A stretch of DNA of 64,000 nt from JADLGJ01 sp031423615 (GTDB taxonomy: Bacteria; Omnitrophota; Gorgyraeia; Zapsychrales; JANLHA01), in contig JANPFV010000015.1 in the NCBI GenBank assembly GCA_031423615.1, forward strand, positions 1 through 64,000, read 5' to 3'. The position numbers were made by a program, and so were the translations under genes. The notes under the pieces were generated by a model. The model was not told the origin of the DNA. It worked only from the letters and a program-made list of their open reading frames with translations, and made no database searches. Positions 42,043-50,826 of the stretch are shown in pieces; positions within the stretch are counted from its first letter, which is position 1, and the number at the start of each line of letters is the position of its first letter.

Positions 42043-43455
42043 ATGAAAAGGTTCGTCATCGTCGGGGCGGGGATTTCGGGATTGGCTTTTGCCTATGAAT
42101 GTTTGTTGCGGGGGCATGAGGTTTTGCTTGTCGAGAATACCGGAGAGGTCGGCGGTCTGGCGCGGTCGGTCACCCATAATGATTGTCGTTTGGATATTGG
42201 GGTCCACGTTCTTTATCTCAAAGATCCGCAAGTCCGCGCTAAAATCGCTGAGCTCATTCCCTCTGATCAATGGCTGCGCGTGCGGCGAAATGGGAAACTT
42301 TTTATCAAAAACCGGTACATGGATTGGCCGCCGACCCCGCGATCTTTGTTTCAGCTTCCGTTAAGTTTCAGCATTCGTGTCCTTTGCGACCAGATCTTTA
42401 AAAAGGCAAAACAAGAGGGCACGGAAAACTTTGAGAAGGAAGTCCTCGGCCTTTACGGCCCGACGCTGTACAATTCTTTCTTTCATCCTTTGACCAAAAA
42501 GTTTTTGCGCACCGATCCGCAAAAAGTGCACGCGGATTGGGCTTTTTCGAGTTTGCGGGCCGCCACTAAAATTGAGGATAAATCTTTTAATGAGACCAAT
42601 AAATATCTAACGCAGAACACGGATGCCAAGGCCAAAAAAGATTTTAATATTCTCAAATTTTTGCTCCAGTCTCTTAAGACCGACCGGAATAATGAACCCT
42701 TTTATTATTTTCACGATGGATTTGGGGCGATGGTGGATGCTTATAAGACAAAAATCCTTCAGCTCGGCGGACATATTGTCTTAAACCAAACAGTTTCGGC
42801 TTTGACGGTGCAGGACAATAAATTGACCCAATGCATCGTCAATGGCCACGCAAAGGACATTGATGAATTGGTGTGGACCGGCAGCCCCTTTGCTTTGTGC
42901 CAACTTTTAGGCATTGATTGTCCCCGCTTGGAATTTTTACATTCGCGGTTTGTTTTTGTTTTTCTTAAGAAATGCTTGAAGGACCATCAGGTGTGTTATT
43001 ACGCAGATGCCGATGTTTCCTTCGTGCGCGGGACAATTCTCTCCAATCATTCCAAGACTATTATTCGTAATAAAAATGTCAGCGATGTCCTTTGCCTTGA
43101 ATACACTTTTAAATCGCCGGACGAAATGAACACCCCTCTGTCTGATATGGCGCCTTCGCTCACCAGAGAATTGATTAAGGTCAAGATGATAGAGAAAGCG
43201 GATGATATCGAGAGCCTTTATGAGATCAAGGCCCCCTATTCGTACCCTATCCTCACTCCGGATTACCGGGAAAAAGCCGCCGAGTTGCAGGAAAAATTGG
43301 CCTGTTTTGGTCAACTGACGGTTCTCGGCCGGCAGGCCACATTCAATTATGAGAACAGTGATATTATTATCAAAAATGTTTTGCGCCACCCCCTGTTTCA
43401 GGACGCGCCGTTAGGCGAGAAAGATTTGCAAGATGCCGGGACTCATGGAAAATAA
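42043..43455 (+). CDS. FAD-dependent protein (protoporphyrinogen oxidase/UDP-galactopyranose mutase-like)
   Basis: A 470-residue flavoprotein with the dinucleotide fold IVGAGISGLAFAYECLLRG followed by VGGLARSV and DIGVHVLYL, typical of the amine-oxidase/UGM/PPOX group found in glycan loci. The specific reaction is unknown; candidates are isomerisation or oxidation of a nucleotide sugar or polyprenyl-linked sugar. It starts directly after the methyltransferase stop and overlaps the next membrane protein gene. Confidence 0.78.
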   Translation: MKRFVIVGAGISGLAFAYECLLRGHEVLLVENTGEVGGLARSVTHNDCRLDIGVHVLYLKDPQVRAKIAELIPSDQWLRVRRNGKLFIKNRYMDWPPTPRSLFQLPLSFSIRVLCDQIFKKAKQEGTENFEKEVLGLYGPTLYNSFFHPLTKKFLRTDPQKVHADWAFSSLRAATKIEDKSFNETNKYLTQNTDAKAKKDFNILKFLLQSLKTDRNNEPFYYFHDGFGAMVDAYKTKILQLGGHIVLNQTVSALTVQDNKLTQCIVNGHAKDIDELVWTGSPFALCQLLGIDCPRLEFLHSRFVFVFLKKCLKDHQVCYYADADVSFVRGTILSNHSKTIIRNKNVSDVLCLEYTFKSPDEMNTPLSDMAPSLTRELIKVKMIEKADDIESLYEIKAPYSYPILTPDYREKAAELQEKLACFGQLTVLGRQATFNYENSDIIIKNVLRHPLFQDAPLGEKDLQDAGTHGK

Positions 43456-45076
43456 AAACAAGATCATCGGGGCTCTTTTTTTGGCCTTAGCCCTGTTTAT
43501 AAATCCTTTGATTTTAAAACAGCTGTACCAGCACAATATTATTTTCGGTGAACTTTTTTTGGCCCTGGCCTTTTGTTTTTATTTTCGTCTTCCTCCGGTC
43601 AACAAAAAGTCGGTGGGGTTTTTTGAATATCTGGTCAATCGACACGGTTGGGTTTTGTTATTGATCCAGGCCGTTTTATTTGTGGTTTATCTTGTGTTGA
43701 AAAAGGACTTCTTAACATATTCCCTGCATGCGGGATGGGGTGATGAACCCAGTTATACGGGATTTGATTTTTCGTCTTGGAAATCTGTCCTGGGGAACCA
43801 CCGTACAGCAGGCTTGCCACTTATTATTCAGATGTATCACCTCCTATTCAAGGACTTTACGCTCTGGCCTTATCTGCAAATGGTTTGTTATATTTTATCG
43901 GTTTGTTATCTTTATTGGAGCTTTTTGAAATTTGGACTTAACCGGATTTTGGCGTTATTCGTCGTGTCGTTCTTGCTTTGGGATCCGACCATTTACCGGG
44001 AATTCTTGAATGTGCAGACGGAAGTTTTTGCAGCGGTTTTTGTTAATGTTGCGATCGGTAGTTTTTTTTGGGCGATGCGGGAATGGAATTGGAAATCAAT
44101 CTTTGCGTTGACGTTCGGAGTGTTCTTTCTTTATCAAATACGCCCGAATTTTTCTTTTATGACCTTATTGATTCCTTTATGGGCCGCAGCCATTTTAGTC
44201 CTTACACAAAAATCCGCTGGACCGACGACACGAGGAACGATTCTAAAACTTTCGGCCTGCACAATTTTGCCTTTGATATTATTCTGTGGCCTTCGTCTGG
44301 CGGTGGTGGGGCAATTCGGAGTTGTGTCTATGAGCGGAGGGTGTCTCTCTGGCCATGCGGTTCATTATTTGAATGAGCAAAATGTCCAACAATTGTCCGG
44401 CGATGTTCGGGTCTTGGCGGATGAAATTTTGCTTCGTAAACGTCAATTAACGCCCCCGCATAATCTTTCACCATTCGACTGGATTCAGCCGCTTTCTGAT
44501 CATAAAAAAATTGAAATGGAAGCGCAGGCGTTTGGTCCCGACTTGATGACGGCCTGGAATGTGGGAATCAAACAGCTCCGGGGGCTTGAGCCGACGAATG
44601 ATCCCCAAAAAAATATTGAACCGGAAAAATATACATTGACCTTGTCGGGATTTTACGGACGCAATTATAATTTTGAAACCGACCGTTTATTATCCCGGTT
44701 TTCTGTGGCGATTTTAAGCCGGGAATGGAAGCGCTATGTCCATTGGTTGGTGGGAGGGAGCTTTTATGCTCTGAGGCTTTATCTGGACTCGCAAGCCTTC
44801 AGCCTCACTTGCCTCGGGCTTTTGGTTATTGCAAAATTAATTTTTCTTTTGTTCGGGGACATTGATGCGGCGCAGTTGAAACGCTGGCACCGTGATACAG
44901 GAATTCTCTTTATGATCGGCTTCAGCCTTTTTGTCGGCGGTTTGGTCCCTATTATTGTTTTTAATTTTCCTTTTGCCCGTCTGATGAATGTGATCAGTTT
45001 TTATTTGGTGCCGGTTCTATTTTGTTTGGCCCTTCCACCATTTTGGTTAACAAAGAAAAGTCTGCCCCATGCCTGA
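43445..45076 (+). CDS. Polytopic membrane protein (putative GT39/PMT-like glycosyltransferase)
   Basis: A ~543-residue protein with about ten hydrophobic segments and a large, polar periplasmic loop (~residues 290-430). The pattern, together with an early acidic GWGDEPSY motif between the first helices, resembles polyprenyl-phosphate-sugar-dependent glycosyltransferases of the GT-C fold. That is a topology-based guess. ATG 43433 is an alternative start adding four residues. It overlaps neighbours on both sides, so it belongs to the same operon. Confidence 0.65.
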   Translation: MENKNKIIGALFLALALFINPLILKQLYQHNIIFGELFLALAFCFYFRLPPVNKKSVGFFEYLVNRHGWVLLLIQAVLFVVYLVLKKDFLTYSLHAGWGDEPSYTGFDFSSWKSVLGNHRTAGLPLIIQMYHLLFKDFTLWPYLQMVCYILSVCYLYWSFLKFGLNRILALFVVSFLLWDPTIYREFLNVQTEVFAAVFVNVAIGSFFWAMREWNWKSIFALTFGVFFLYQIRPNFSFMTLLIPLWAAAILVLTQKSAGPTTRGTILKLSACTILPLILFCGLRLAVVGQFGVVSMSGGCLSGHAVHYLNEQNVQQLSGDVRVLADEILLRKRQLTPPHNLSPFDWIQPLSDHKKIEMEAQAFGPDLMTAWNVGIKQLRGLEPTNDPQKNIEPEKYTLTLSGFYGRNYNFETDRLLSRFSVAILSREWKRYVHWLVGGSFYALRLYLDSQAFSLTCLGLLVIAKLIFLLFGDIDAAQLKRWHRDTGILFMIGFSLFVGGLVPIIVFNFPFARLMNVISFYLVPVLFCLALPPFWLTKKSLPHA

Positions 45077-45725
45077 GATGGATCTGTTAAAACATTACCC
45101 GCGCACTCATCGTAATCTGGAAGAACGTTTGCAACAGAAGACGGCAGAAGCCCGCCGTGTAGCTCGGGAGTTTGGAAAGGATTTCTTTGATGGAGACCGC
45201 AAATATGGTTATGGCGGGTTTTCTTACCATCCGAGATTCTGGCAGCCCGTCGTGCCGGATTTTCAAAAATATTATGGACTGACCAGCAAAACTTTTCTTC
45301 TCGACGTGGGTTGTGCTAAAGGATTCATGCTCCATGATTTTAGACAAATGATCCCGGGAATCAATGTTTGCGGAATCGATGTTTCGCCTTACGCCATCGA
45401 AAATGCTCTCGGCGATATTAAACCCTTTGTGAAAGTCGCCAGTGCCGAGACCCTGCCTTTTGCCGACAAATCTTTTGATCTGGTCATTTCGATTAATACG
45501 ATTCATAATCTTCCAAAGAAAGCTTGTCTGCGGGCCCTGGGCGAAATTCAACGGGTGAGCCGCGGGCGGGCGTTTATTACCGTCGATGCGTATCGCACGC
45601 CGGAAGAGAAAAAACGGATGGAAGCCTGGAACCTTACCGCTAAAACCTATATGCATGTCGAGGAATGGAAAATATTTTTTAAAAAAGCCGGATACACGGG
45701 TGATTACTTTTGGTTTATCCCTTAA
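45069..45725 (+). CDS. SAM-dependent methyltransferase
   Basis: A 218-residue class I methyltransferase with motif I FLLDVGCAKGFMLHDF, acidic GIDVSPYAI and motif IV FDLVISINTIHNLP. It starts 8 bp inside the preceding membrane protein gene. The N-terminal ~65 residues contain an FxYGGFSYHPRFW-type segment common to small-molecule methyltransferases of polysaccharide clusters. Target unknown; one of three methyltransferases in this locus. Confidence 0.82.
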   Translation: MPEMDLLKHYPRTHRNLEERLQQKTAEARRVAREFGKDFFDGDRKYGYGGFSYHPRFWQPVVPDFQKYYGLTSKTFLLDVGCAKGFMLHDFRQMIPGINVCGIDVSPYAIENALGDIKPFVKVASAETLPFADKSFDLVISINTIHNLPKKACLRALGEIQRVSRGRAFITVDAYRTPEEKKRMEAWNLTAKTYMHVEEWKIFFKKAGYTGDYFWFIP

Positions 45726-45726
45726 C

Positions 45727-46746
45727 ATGAAAACAAAAGCCGCGATTTTGGTTGAGTTGAATAAACCGCTTGTCGTTGAGGACATTGACATCCCGGTTCT
45801 TTACGACGGACAGGTTTTGGTGCGCGTTTTAGCGAGCGGCATCTGCCGCAGTCAATTGAATGAATATGGGGGTTTGAAAGGTCCCGACCCGTATTTGCCG
45901 CACCTGTTGGGCCATGAAGGCGCGGGGATTGTCGAGGCGACAACATCGTCGGTGAAGAAAGTGAAGGCCGGAGATTATGTGGTCATGACATGGATCAAAG
46001 GCCAGGGCCAAGATGTGGCCGGATCGCAATACCGCTGGGGAAAGAAAACCGTCAATTCAGGTGCGATCGCAACCTTGACCGAATACGCCGTTGTTGCGGA
46101 AAACAGGGTGGTCAAGATTTCTAAAGCTGTGCCGCCGGCGGAAGCGAGTCTTTTGGGATGCGCGGTCCCGACGGGTAGCGGGATGGTTTTAAACACATTG
46201 AATGTTAAGAAAGGAACCTCCCTCGCGGTGTTCGGGGTGGGAGGAATTGGGGCCGCCGCGATTTTAGCGGCTAAATTTTCCGGCTGTTCGACGATTGTGG
46301 GTGTCGATGTTTCTGAACGGAAATTGGAATTCGCCTCCGAATTAGGGGCGACCCACGGGTGCAAGAGCGGCCAGAGTGCAAAGGAATTTATAAAAAGGGT
46401 CGGGAAAATGGATTATGTCATTGAGTCGTCCGGCCGTAAAGAAGCCATGGAGCTGGCCTACACTTGGGTCAAGGATACGGGCACGCTCGTCATTGCGGGG
46501 AATTTATCTAAAGGACAAAAGGTGGCGATTGATCCTTTTGATTTGATCAAAGGCAAAAGAATCGTCGGAACATGGGGAGGGGAGACCGTCCCCGACCGTG
46601 ATATTCCGCAATACAGCCGCGCCTATTTGCGGGGAGATATTCCCTTAACGAAATTGATCACCCACCGTTTTGCGTTAAAGGACATTAATCCAGCTTTTGC
46701 CATGTTGAATTCCGGACGGGCCGGACGCGTGATTATTGAATTTTGA
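45727..46746 (+). CDS. Zinc-type alcohol dehydrogenase
   Basis: A 339-residue medium-chain dehydrogenase. The GroES-like domain has GICRSQLNEYGG and GHEGAG with the usual glutamate; the region after it contains no structural four-cysteine zinc loop (the sequence runs TWIKGQGQDVAGSQY), so only the catalytic zinc is expected. The catalytic cysteine pair is preserved in part (C40-type in ASGICRS, C155-type in LLGCAVPTG). NAD binding is GVGGIGAAA. It oxidises an alcohol, perhaps a sugar hydroxyl or acyl precursor. ATG 45727 follows the previous stop by one base. Confidence 0.78.
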   Translation: MKTKAAILVELNKPLVVEDIDIPVLYDGQVLVRVLASGICRSQLNEYGGLKGPDPYLPHLLGHEGAGIVEATTSSVKKVKAGDYVVMTWIKGQGQDVAGSQYRWGKKTVNSGAIATLTEYAVVAENRVVKISKAVPPAEASLLGCAVPTGSGMVLNTLNVKKGTSLAVFGVGGIGAAAILAAKFSGCSTIVGVDVSERKLEFASELGATHGCKSGQSAKEFIKRVGKMDYVIESSGRKEAMELAYTWVKDTGTLVIAGNLSKGQKVAIDPFDLIKGKRIVGTWGGETVPDRDIPQYSRAYLRGDIPLTKLITHRFALKDINPAFAMLNSGRAGRVIIEF

Positions 46747-46759
46747 AAAAGGAGCTAAA

Positions 46760-47509
46760 GTGAGCCAAGGGATTACCGTTGTTGTTGCGGCATTTAATGA
46801 AGAAGAAAATATCGCTGCGGCGATTGACAGTGTGCATGAAGGATTTAAGGGGTACGCACAGGATTATGAAATTTTGGTGGTCAATGACGGGAGTGAGGAT
46901 GACACCGGCGCCATTGCCGAAGCGCAGGCCCAAAAGGATCCCCGTCGCGTTCGCGTTGTGCATAATGACCGCAATCGAGGCAATGCCTACAGTCTTTATC
47001 GCGGTTATCAGCTGGCCGCGCAAGAATATGTTACGGTTTTCCCCGGGGATAATGATCTCTCGCCTTTTTATCTTCGGGATTTTTTGGCCCATAGGGGCAG
47101 CGCTGACATTCTTATGACCTACATGTTAAGCATGCAAAACCGTCCTTGGCACCGCCGCGCTCTTTCGCGGTCGTTTGTTGTTCTTCTTAATACCCTTTTT
47201 GGTCTGAAACTGAGAAATTATAATGGGGCGCCGCTTTATCGCAGCACCGATATTCGCGCCCTTAAGGTGAGATCCTCGCAAGGCATGACTCTTCTCGCCG
47301 AGTGCCTTGTCCGTTTGATCAAGTCCGGCGCAACATATAAAGAAATTCCCAGCGATTTCATCGGGCGCAAGGGCGGTCAATCCCGCGCTTTACGTTTTAG
47401 AAATTTTATCGAATGCTTCCAGGTCATCAGTTGCCTCATCTGGGATGTGTGCATCCGCAGAAAACCACGAGGGGAACTCGCGTTTGTGGATAATCCTCTG
47501 AAATCTTAA
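46760..47509 (+). CDS. Glycosyltransferase family 2
   Basis: A 249-residue GT-A enzyme with VVVAAFNEEENIAAAI, VVNDGSEDDT and FPGDNDLSPF. I start it at GTG 46760 because AAAAAGGAG lies at ideal distance, rather than at an upstream ATG inside the previous gene. Its middle part (RRALSRSFVVLLNTLFGLKLRNYNG) resembles the GT2 at 40541, so the two probably arose from one ancestor and act on related lipid-linked intermediates. Confidence 0.83.
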   Translation: MSQGITVVVAAFNEEENIAAAIDSVHEGFKGYAQDYEILVVNDGSEDDTGAIAEAQAQKDPRRVRVVHNDRNRGNAYSLYRGYQLAAQEYVTVFPGDNDLSPFYLRDFLAHRGSADILMTYMLSMQNRPWHRRALSRSFVVLLNTLFGLKLRNYNGAPLYRSTDIRALKVRSSQGMTLLAECLVRLIKSGATYKEIPSDFIGRKGGQSRALRFRNFIECFQVISCLIWDVCIRRKPRGELAFVDNPLKS

Positions 47510-47512
47510 CTC

Positions 47513-49705
47513 ATGTTCTTACATTTTCTAAAATTCTTTATCCCGATTGGACTTTGGCTTTATCTTTTCCGTGACCTGTTGAGCGGGGCCGCGCCTCTGC
47601 AAACCGAGCCCTTTGCCGATCTCGCCATTTTAAATTTTTATCTCACTCATTTGCGATTGGGAATTGTCCCGTTATGGAATCCCTTTCTCTTTTGGGGTTT
47701 CCCGTGGGAAATTCTTTTGACCTATGTGGGTTTTGCCAATCCCATCTGGCTTCTGACGGTTTTTCTTAATGCATTCGGAATAAAGTTCTATTTTGCCTTC
47801 GTTTATACGATTGTGGCTTATTTTCTCATCGGGCAAGCCGGATTTTACTTTCTGGCCCACGCCCTTTTTAAAGAAACCAAAACGGCCTACATTGCCTTTT
47901 TATTTTTATTATTTTCTTCGGTGGGCCTGGTGAGCTTAGTCCAGCTCAATATGCTTTTGATTTTTGTGCCGGCGGTGTGGTTTTTTTATTTTGCGCTGCG
48001 ATGGACCCGGCGTTGGGACATCACGTCCTGGCTAGGAATTGTTTTTACCCTGATGCTGGTGAACCAGGCGTATTTGCCTTTTTACTTTGTGACTTTAGCC
48101 GGATTGGCGGCCCTGTTTTGGGGAATTGTTTATGCTCGGGCGGCCTTAAATATTTTCATTGCGGCTTTGCAATTCGGTAAAAGAAATATTTTTATTGTCA
48201 TTTTAAGTTTGATAGTTTTGGGTGTGACCTTTATTCCTTCCTATTTCGCGTACCGGAATACGGCGACCCACGAAGTGGTACTGCCGTGGCGCCAAAAGGG
48301 AATGGATGTGTGGACCAAGGGATCGCATTTTGGGGATTATGATAAAACCACAGAGGGAAGCTTGAGCAGCCGCATGTCGATCGACGATCTTTATTCAAAT
48401 GTCGACCAACTGCTTTATGCGAATGATGGATTTGTTTATCTTTCGGGATTTGCTTTCTTGATTCTGCTTCTGGGAGCGTTTAACCGGCTTAACCGGCGGG
48501 TGACATTTTTGGGATTACTTTTTTTAAGTCTCTTCTTTCTTAGTCTGGGGAACGCCACACCGGTGCACAGATTTTTTTATGAACATGTTTTTTATTTTAA
48601 GATGATGCGCAATATGCATTTCTTTCTTCCTTTCTTTTTGGCGGTGTTGGTGTTGTTGACGGCTGAACAAGCCCGAGGCTTGCTACAGCTTCCGGAGCAA
48701 ATGAATCGACGACAAAAGTGGCTCGCCTGCGGGATCATCCTGCTCATTCATGGCGGATGCTGGATATTTCTCTCCAGCAAAAAGAATGTCAGCCCCGTGG
48801 CTTATGAAACGATCAGTTTGAGTTTTATTTTTGGGATCTTCACCGTATGGTCGGTTTTAAAAAAGAATGGATATGGACAAGCCTTATTTTTATTCGGCTG
48901 TATTGTTTTTCATCCGATTTATGTGCTCAATGGACACAATCAATTAGCCGCAGAAAAGCCGGCTCCAACGATTACAAAAGGAATGCAGGCCAGAGTCAGC
49001 GTTCCGCAATTTTCGTTTACGCGTAATTCTCCGGTGCTGCCGCAAAAGGCAACCGGGGAAGATAACTTGAACCCTTTTTATTTTGACTATTTTTTCATGA
49101 CCGATGTGCTTCCTCATTCCCGGACGTGGCCGTTGTGTTCGCCGGCATTCTGGTCCTATTATCTTTCTCGAAACGTCCCCGAAAATATTTTGCAGGACTA
49201 TGCCCGCTATAAATTTGTTGTTTATGATTCCGTGAAGGTGGTCCCGGATGATAAGGAAAATATTTTGCCACTGATCAAGGGCTTGGAAGGAAAAATCAAT
49301 ATGGCTTTTGTTGCCGAAGACCGGCCGGAAACAAAAAAGGAGCTGGACGCTTTCATAAAGAATCGGGTCGTATCATCGCAGGCTATATTCATCAGCGCGG
49401 CTTCCCCGGAATTGGCCGTAAAACATTTCACTCCCAACGTTGTCCGCTTGACGACAAATTTTAAGAATGAAAAGTTTTTGGTTTATAACGACAGCTATAT
49501 GAAAGCCTGGCAGGCGAAGTGTGACGGAGTACGGATTCCTCTCTATCGCGCGAATGGGGCATTCAAAGGCGTGATTTTAGCGGCGGGACATCATGAAATA
49601 GAGTTTGCGTATCGTCCTCTGGGATGGAGCAGGCTGGCAGGGATTATTTTGATTTTGTATTGGAGTATGTTTGTTATTTTATTAATCAGATTGCGAAAAT
49701 CATGA
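47513..49705 (+). CDS. YfhO-like polytopic membrane protein
   Basis: A 730-residue membrane protein with about 12 hydrophobic segments, a C-terminal soluble part (~residues 480-690) and a last helix. The early FADLAILNFYLTHLR and WNPFLFWGFPW match the pattern of YfhO-family proteins, which are GT-C-like glycosyl carriers in Gram-positive wall decoration and occur in many glycan loci. Starts 3 bp after the GT2 and overlaps the TPR gene. The family call rests on topology and motif memory. Confidence 0.7.
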   Translation: MFLHFLKFFIPIGLWLYLFRDLLSGAAPLQTEPFADLAILNFYLTHLRLGIVPLWNPFLFWGFPWEILLTYVGFANPIWLLTVFLNAFGIKFYFAFVYTIVAYFLIGQAGFYFLAHALFKETKTAYIAFLFLLFSSVGLVSLVQLNMLLIFVPAVWFFYFALRWTRRWDITSWLGIVFTLMLVNQAYLPFYFVTLAGLAALFWGIVYARAALNIFIAALQFGKRNIFIVILSLIVLGVTFIPSYFAYRNTATHEVVLPWRQKGMDVWTKGSHFGDYDKTTEGSLSSRMSIDDLYSNVDQLLYANDGFVYLSGFAFLILLLGAFNRLNRRVTFLGLLFLSLFFLSLGNATPVHRFFYEHVFYFKMMRNMHFFLPFFLAVLVLLTAEQARGLLQLPEQMNRRQKWLACGIILLIHGGCWIFLSSKKNVSPVAYETISLSFIFGIFTVWSVLKKNGYGQALFLFGCIVFHPIYVLNGHNQLAAEKPAPTITKGMQARVSVPQFSFTRNSPVLPQKATGEDNLNPFYFDYFFMTDVLPHSRTWPLCSPAFWSYYLSRNVPENILQDYARYKFVVYDSVKVVPDDKENILPLIKGLEGKINMAFVAEDRPETKKELDAFIKNRVVSSQAIFISAASPELAVKHFTPNVVRLTTNFKNEKFLVYNDSYMKAWQAKCDGVRIPLYRANGAFKGVILAAGHHEIEFAYRPLGWSRLAGIILILYWSMFVILLIRLRKS

Positions 49706-50691
49706 ATAGAAAAAAATCTAGCCTGTGGATCAAGCTCGTTGAGTGGACCCTGGGCCGGTGTCTGTTTTTGTACATGCTCTTGATCGGGGCGAGTCTCGTT
49801 TTAATCGACCGTCATACGGTGTTGAACAACCGGATGAATTTTTTGCTCCAGAATGAAGCCAGCGTCAAGGCTTTTTCCGTCGGGAGAGTACCGATCGACT
49901 ATAGTGCTTTTAAAATGGCGGTCCGTTATTATACTGAGTTGCGAAGATTTGCTCCTAGAGATGGGCTACTCTGTGGCAATCAAGGTTTTTGCTATTACCA
50001 TTTAGGCCAGAAGCAGCAGGCCTTGGAAATGTATCAAAAGGCCCTTATGCTGGAGCCTACTTGCGGCCCTTTGCAGCTGGATTTAGCGACGATGTTTTTT
50101 GAAATAGGGTGGCAGGAAAAGGCCGCGGTCATTTGGAGTAATTATTTAGAGAATAAAGAATCTATAAAAAGATATTGCGAGGCTTTAAGAGGCCAGTTGC
50201 GGCTCATAAAAAGGGAGGATGTTCTTTTTCTTATCGACGATATGGAAAAAAGTTTTGTCGTCGATGAGCGAGAGACGTATATCAAATTGAGCGAAGCGTA
50301 TTTTTTACTGCAAAAATATTCGCTGGCTGCCGAAACCGCACTGGCGGGTCTGAAGCGTTTTCCTCAAAACCGCTGGTTGAATTTTGTCGCCGGGTTTTCA
50401 CGCTACAAAGAAAGCCGTTGGACAGAAGCGGCCGGCTATTTTAGTGAAGCGATCAAAAGTGAGCCGCACGACATCAATTCTTATTATTATCGTTCTTTGT
50501 GCATGCAAAGTTTAGGAGAACCGCAAAAATTTCTGCAAGATCTTAGCCACGTCAAACAATTGCACGCCCGCGGAGTTAGCCCTTTCCCTTTTCCTAAAGG
50601 GGATGCGGCTTTGCACTTTGATACTGAAGTCTTATTTATTCGGTATCATTTGCAAGATGCAGGAAAGCTGGAGCGTAACCGTTCGCAATAA
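49702..50691 (+). CDS. TPR-repeat membrane-anchored protein
   Basis: A ~329-residue protein with an N-terminal helix (CLFLYMLLIGASLVLI) and tetratricopeptide-like repeats (GNQGFCYYHLGQKQQALEMYQKAL as two helices, and FVAGFSRYKESRWTEAAGYFSEAI later). The repeats would bind partner proteins in the periplasm. ATG 49702 overlaps the YfhO-like stop (ATGA). It is the last gene of the 19-gene glycan operon and may act as an assembly or length-control factor, by inference. Confidence 0.72.
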   Translation: MNRKKSSLWIKLVEWTLGRCLFLYMLLIGASLVLIDRHTVLNNRMNFLLQNEASVKAFSVGRVPIDYSAFKMAVRYYTELRRFAPRDGLLCGNQGFCYYHLGQKQQALEMYQKALMLEPTCGPLQLDLATMFFEIGWQEKAAVIWSNYLENKESIKRYCEALRGQLRLIKREDVLFLIDDMEKSFVVDERETYIKLSEAYFLLQKYSLAAETALAGLKRFPQNRWLNFVAGFSRYKESRWTEAAGYFSEAIKSEPHDINSYYYRSLCMQSLGEPQKFLQDLSHVKQLHARGVSPFPFPKGDAALHFDTEVLFIRYHLQDAGKLERNRSQ

Positions 50692-50761
50692 GCTTTTCTG
50701 AAATGAGCGATAATATTTTCGCGGACCGCAGGCCAGCGCGATGCAATATATGCCTAGCTAT

Positions 50762-50811
50762 TTGACAGGGAATTACTTATCTGTTAAATTTTTTACAGTA
50801 ACAATTATTAC
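50762..50811 (+). promoter_or_regulatory. Sigma-70 promoter and near-palindromic operator of the PKS gene
   Basis: TTGACA (50762-50767) and TAAATT (50785-50790) are separated by exactly 17 bp. GTAACAATTATTAC (50798-50811) is a near-perfect palindrome with two mismatched positions, centred just after the expected transcription start. TAGGAG precedes the ATG at 50827. The operator could bind the HTH-like segment at the N-terminus of the PKS itself or a neighbouring regulator. Confidence 0.65.
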
Positions 50812-50826
50812 AGCCCATAGGAGATT

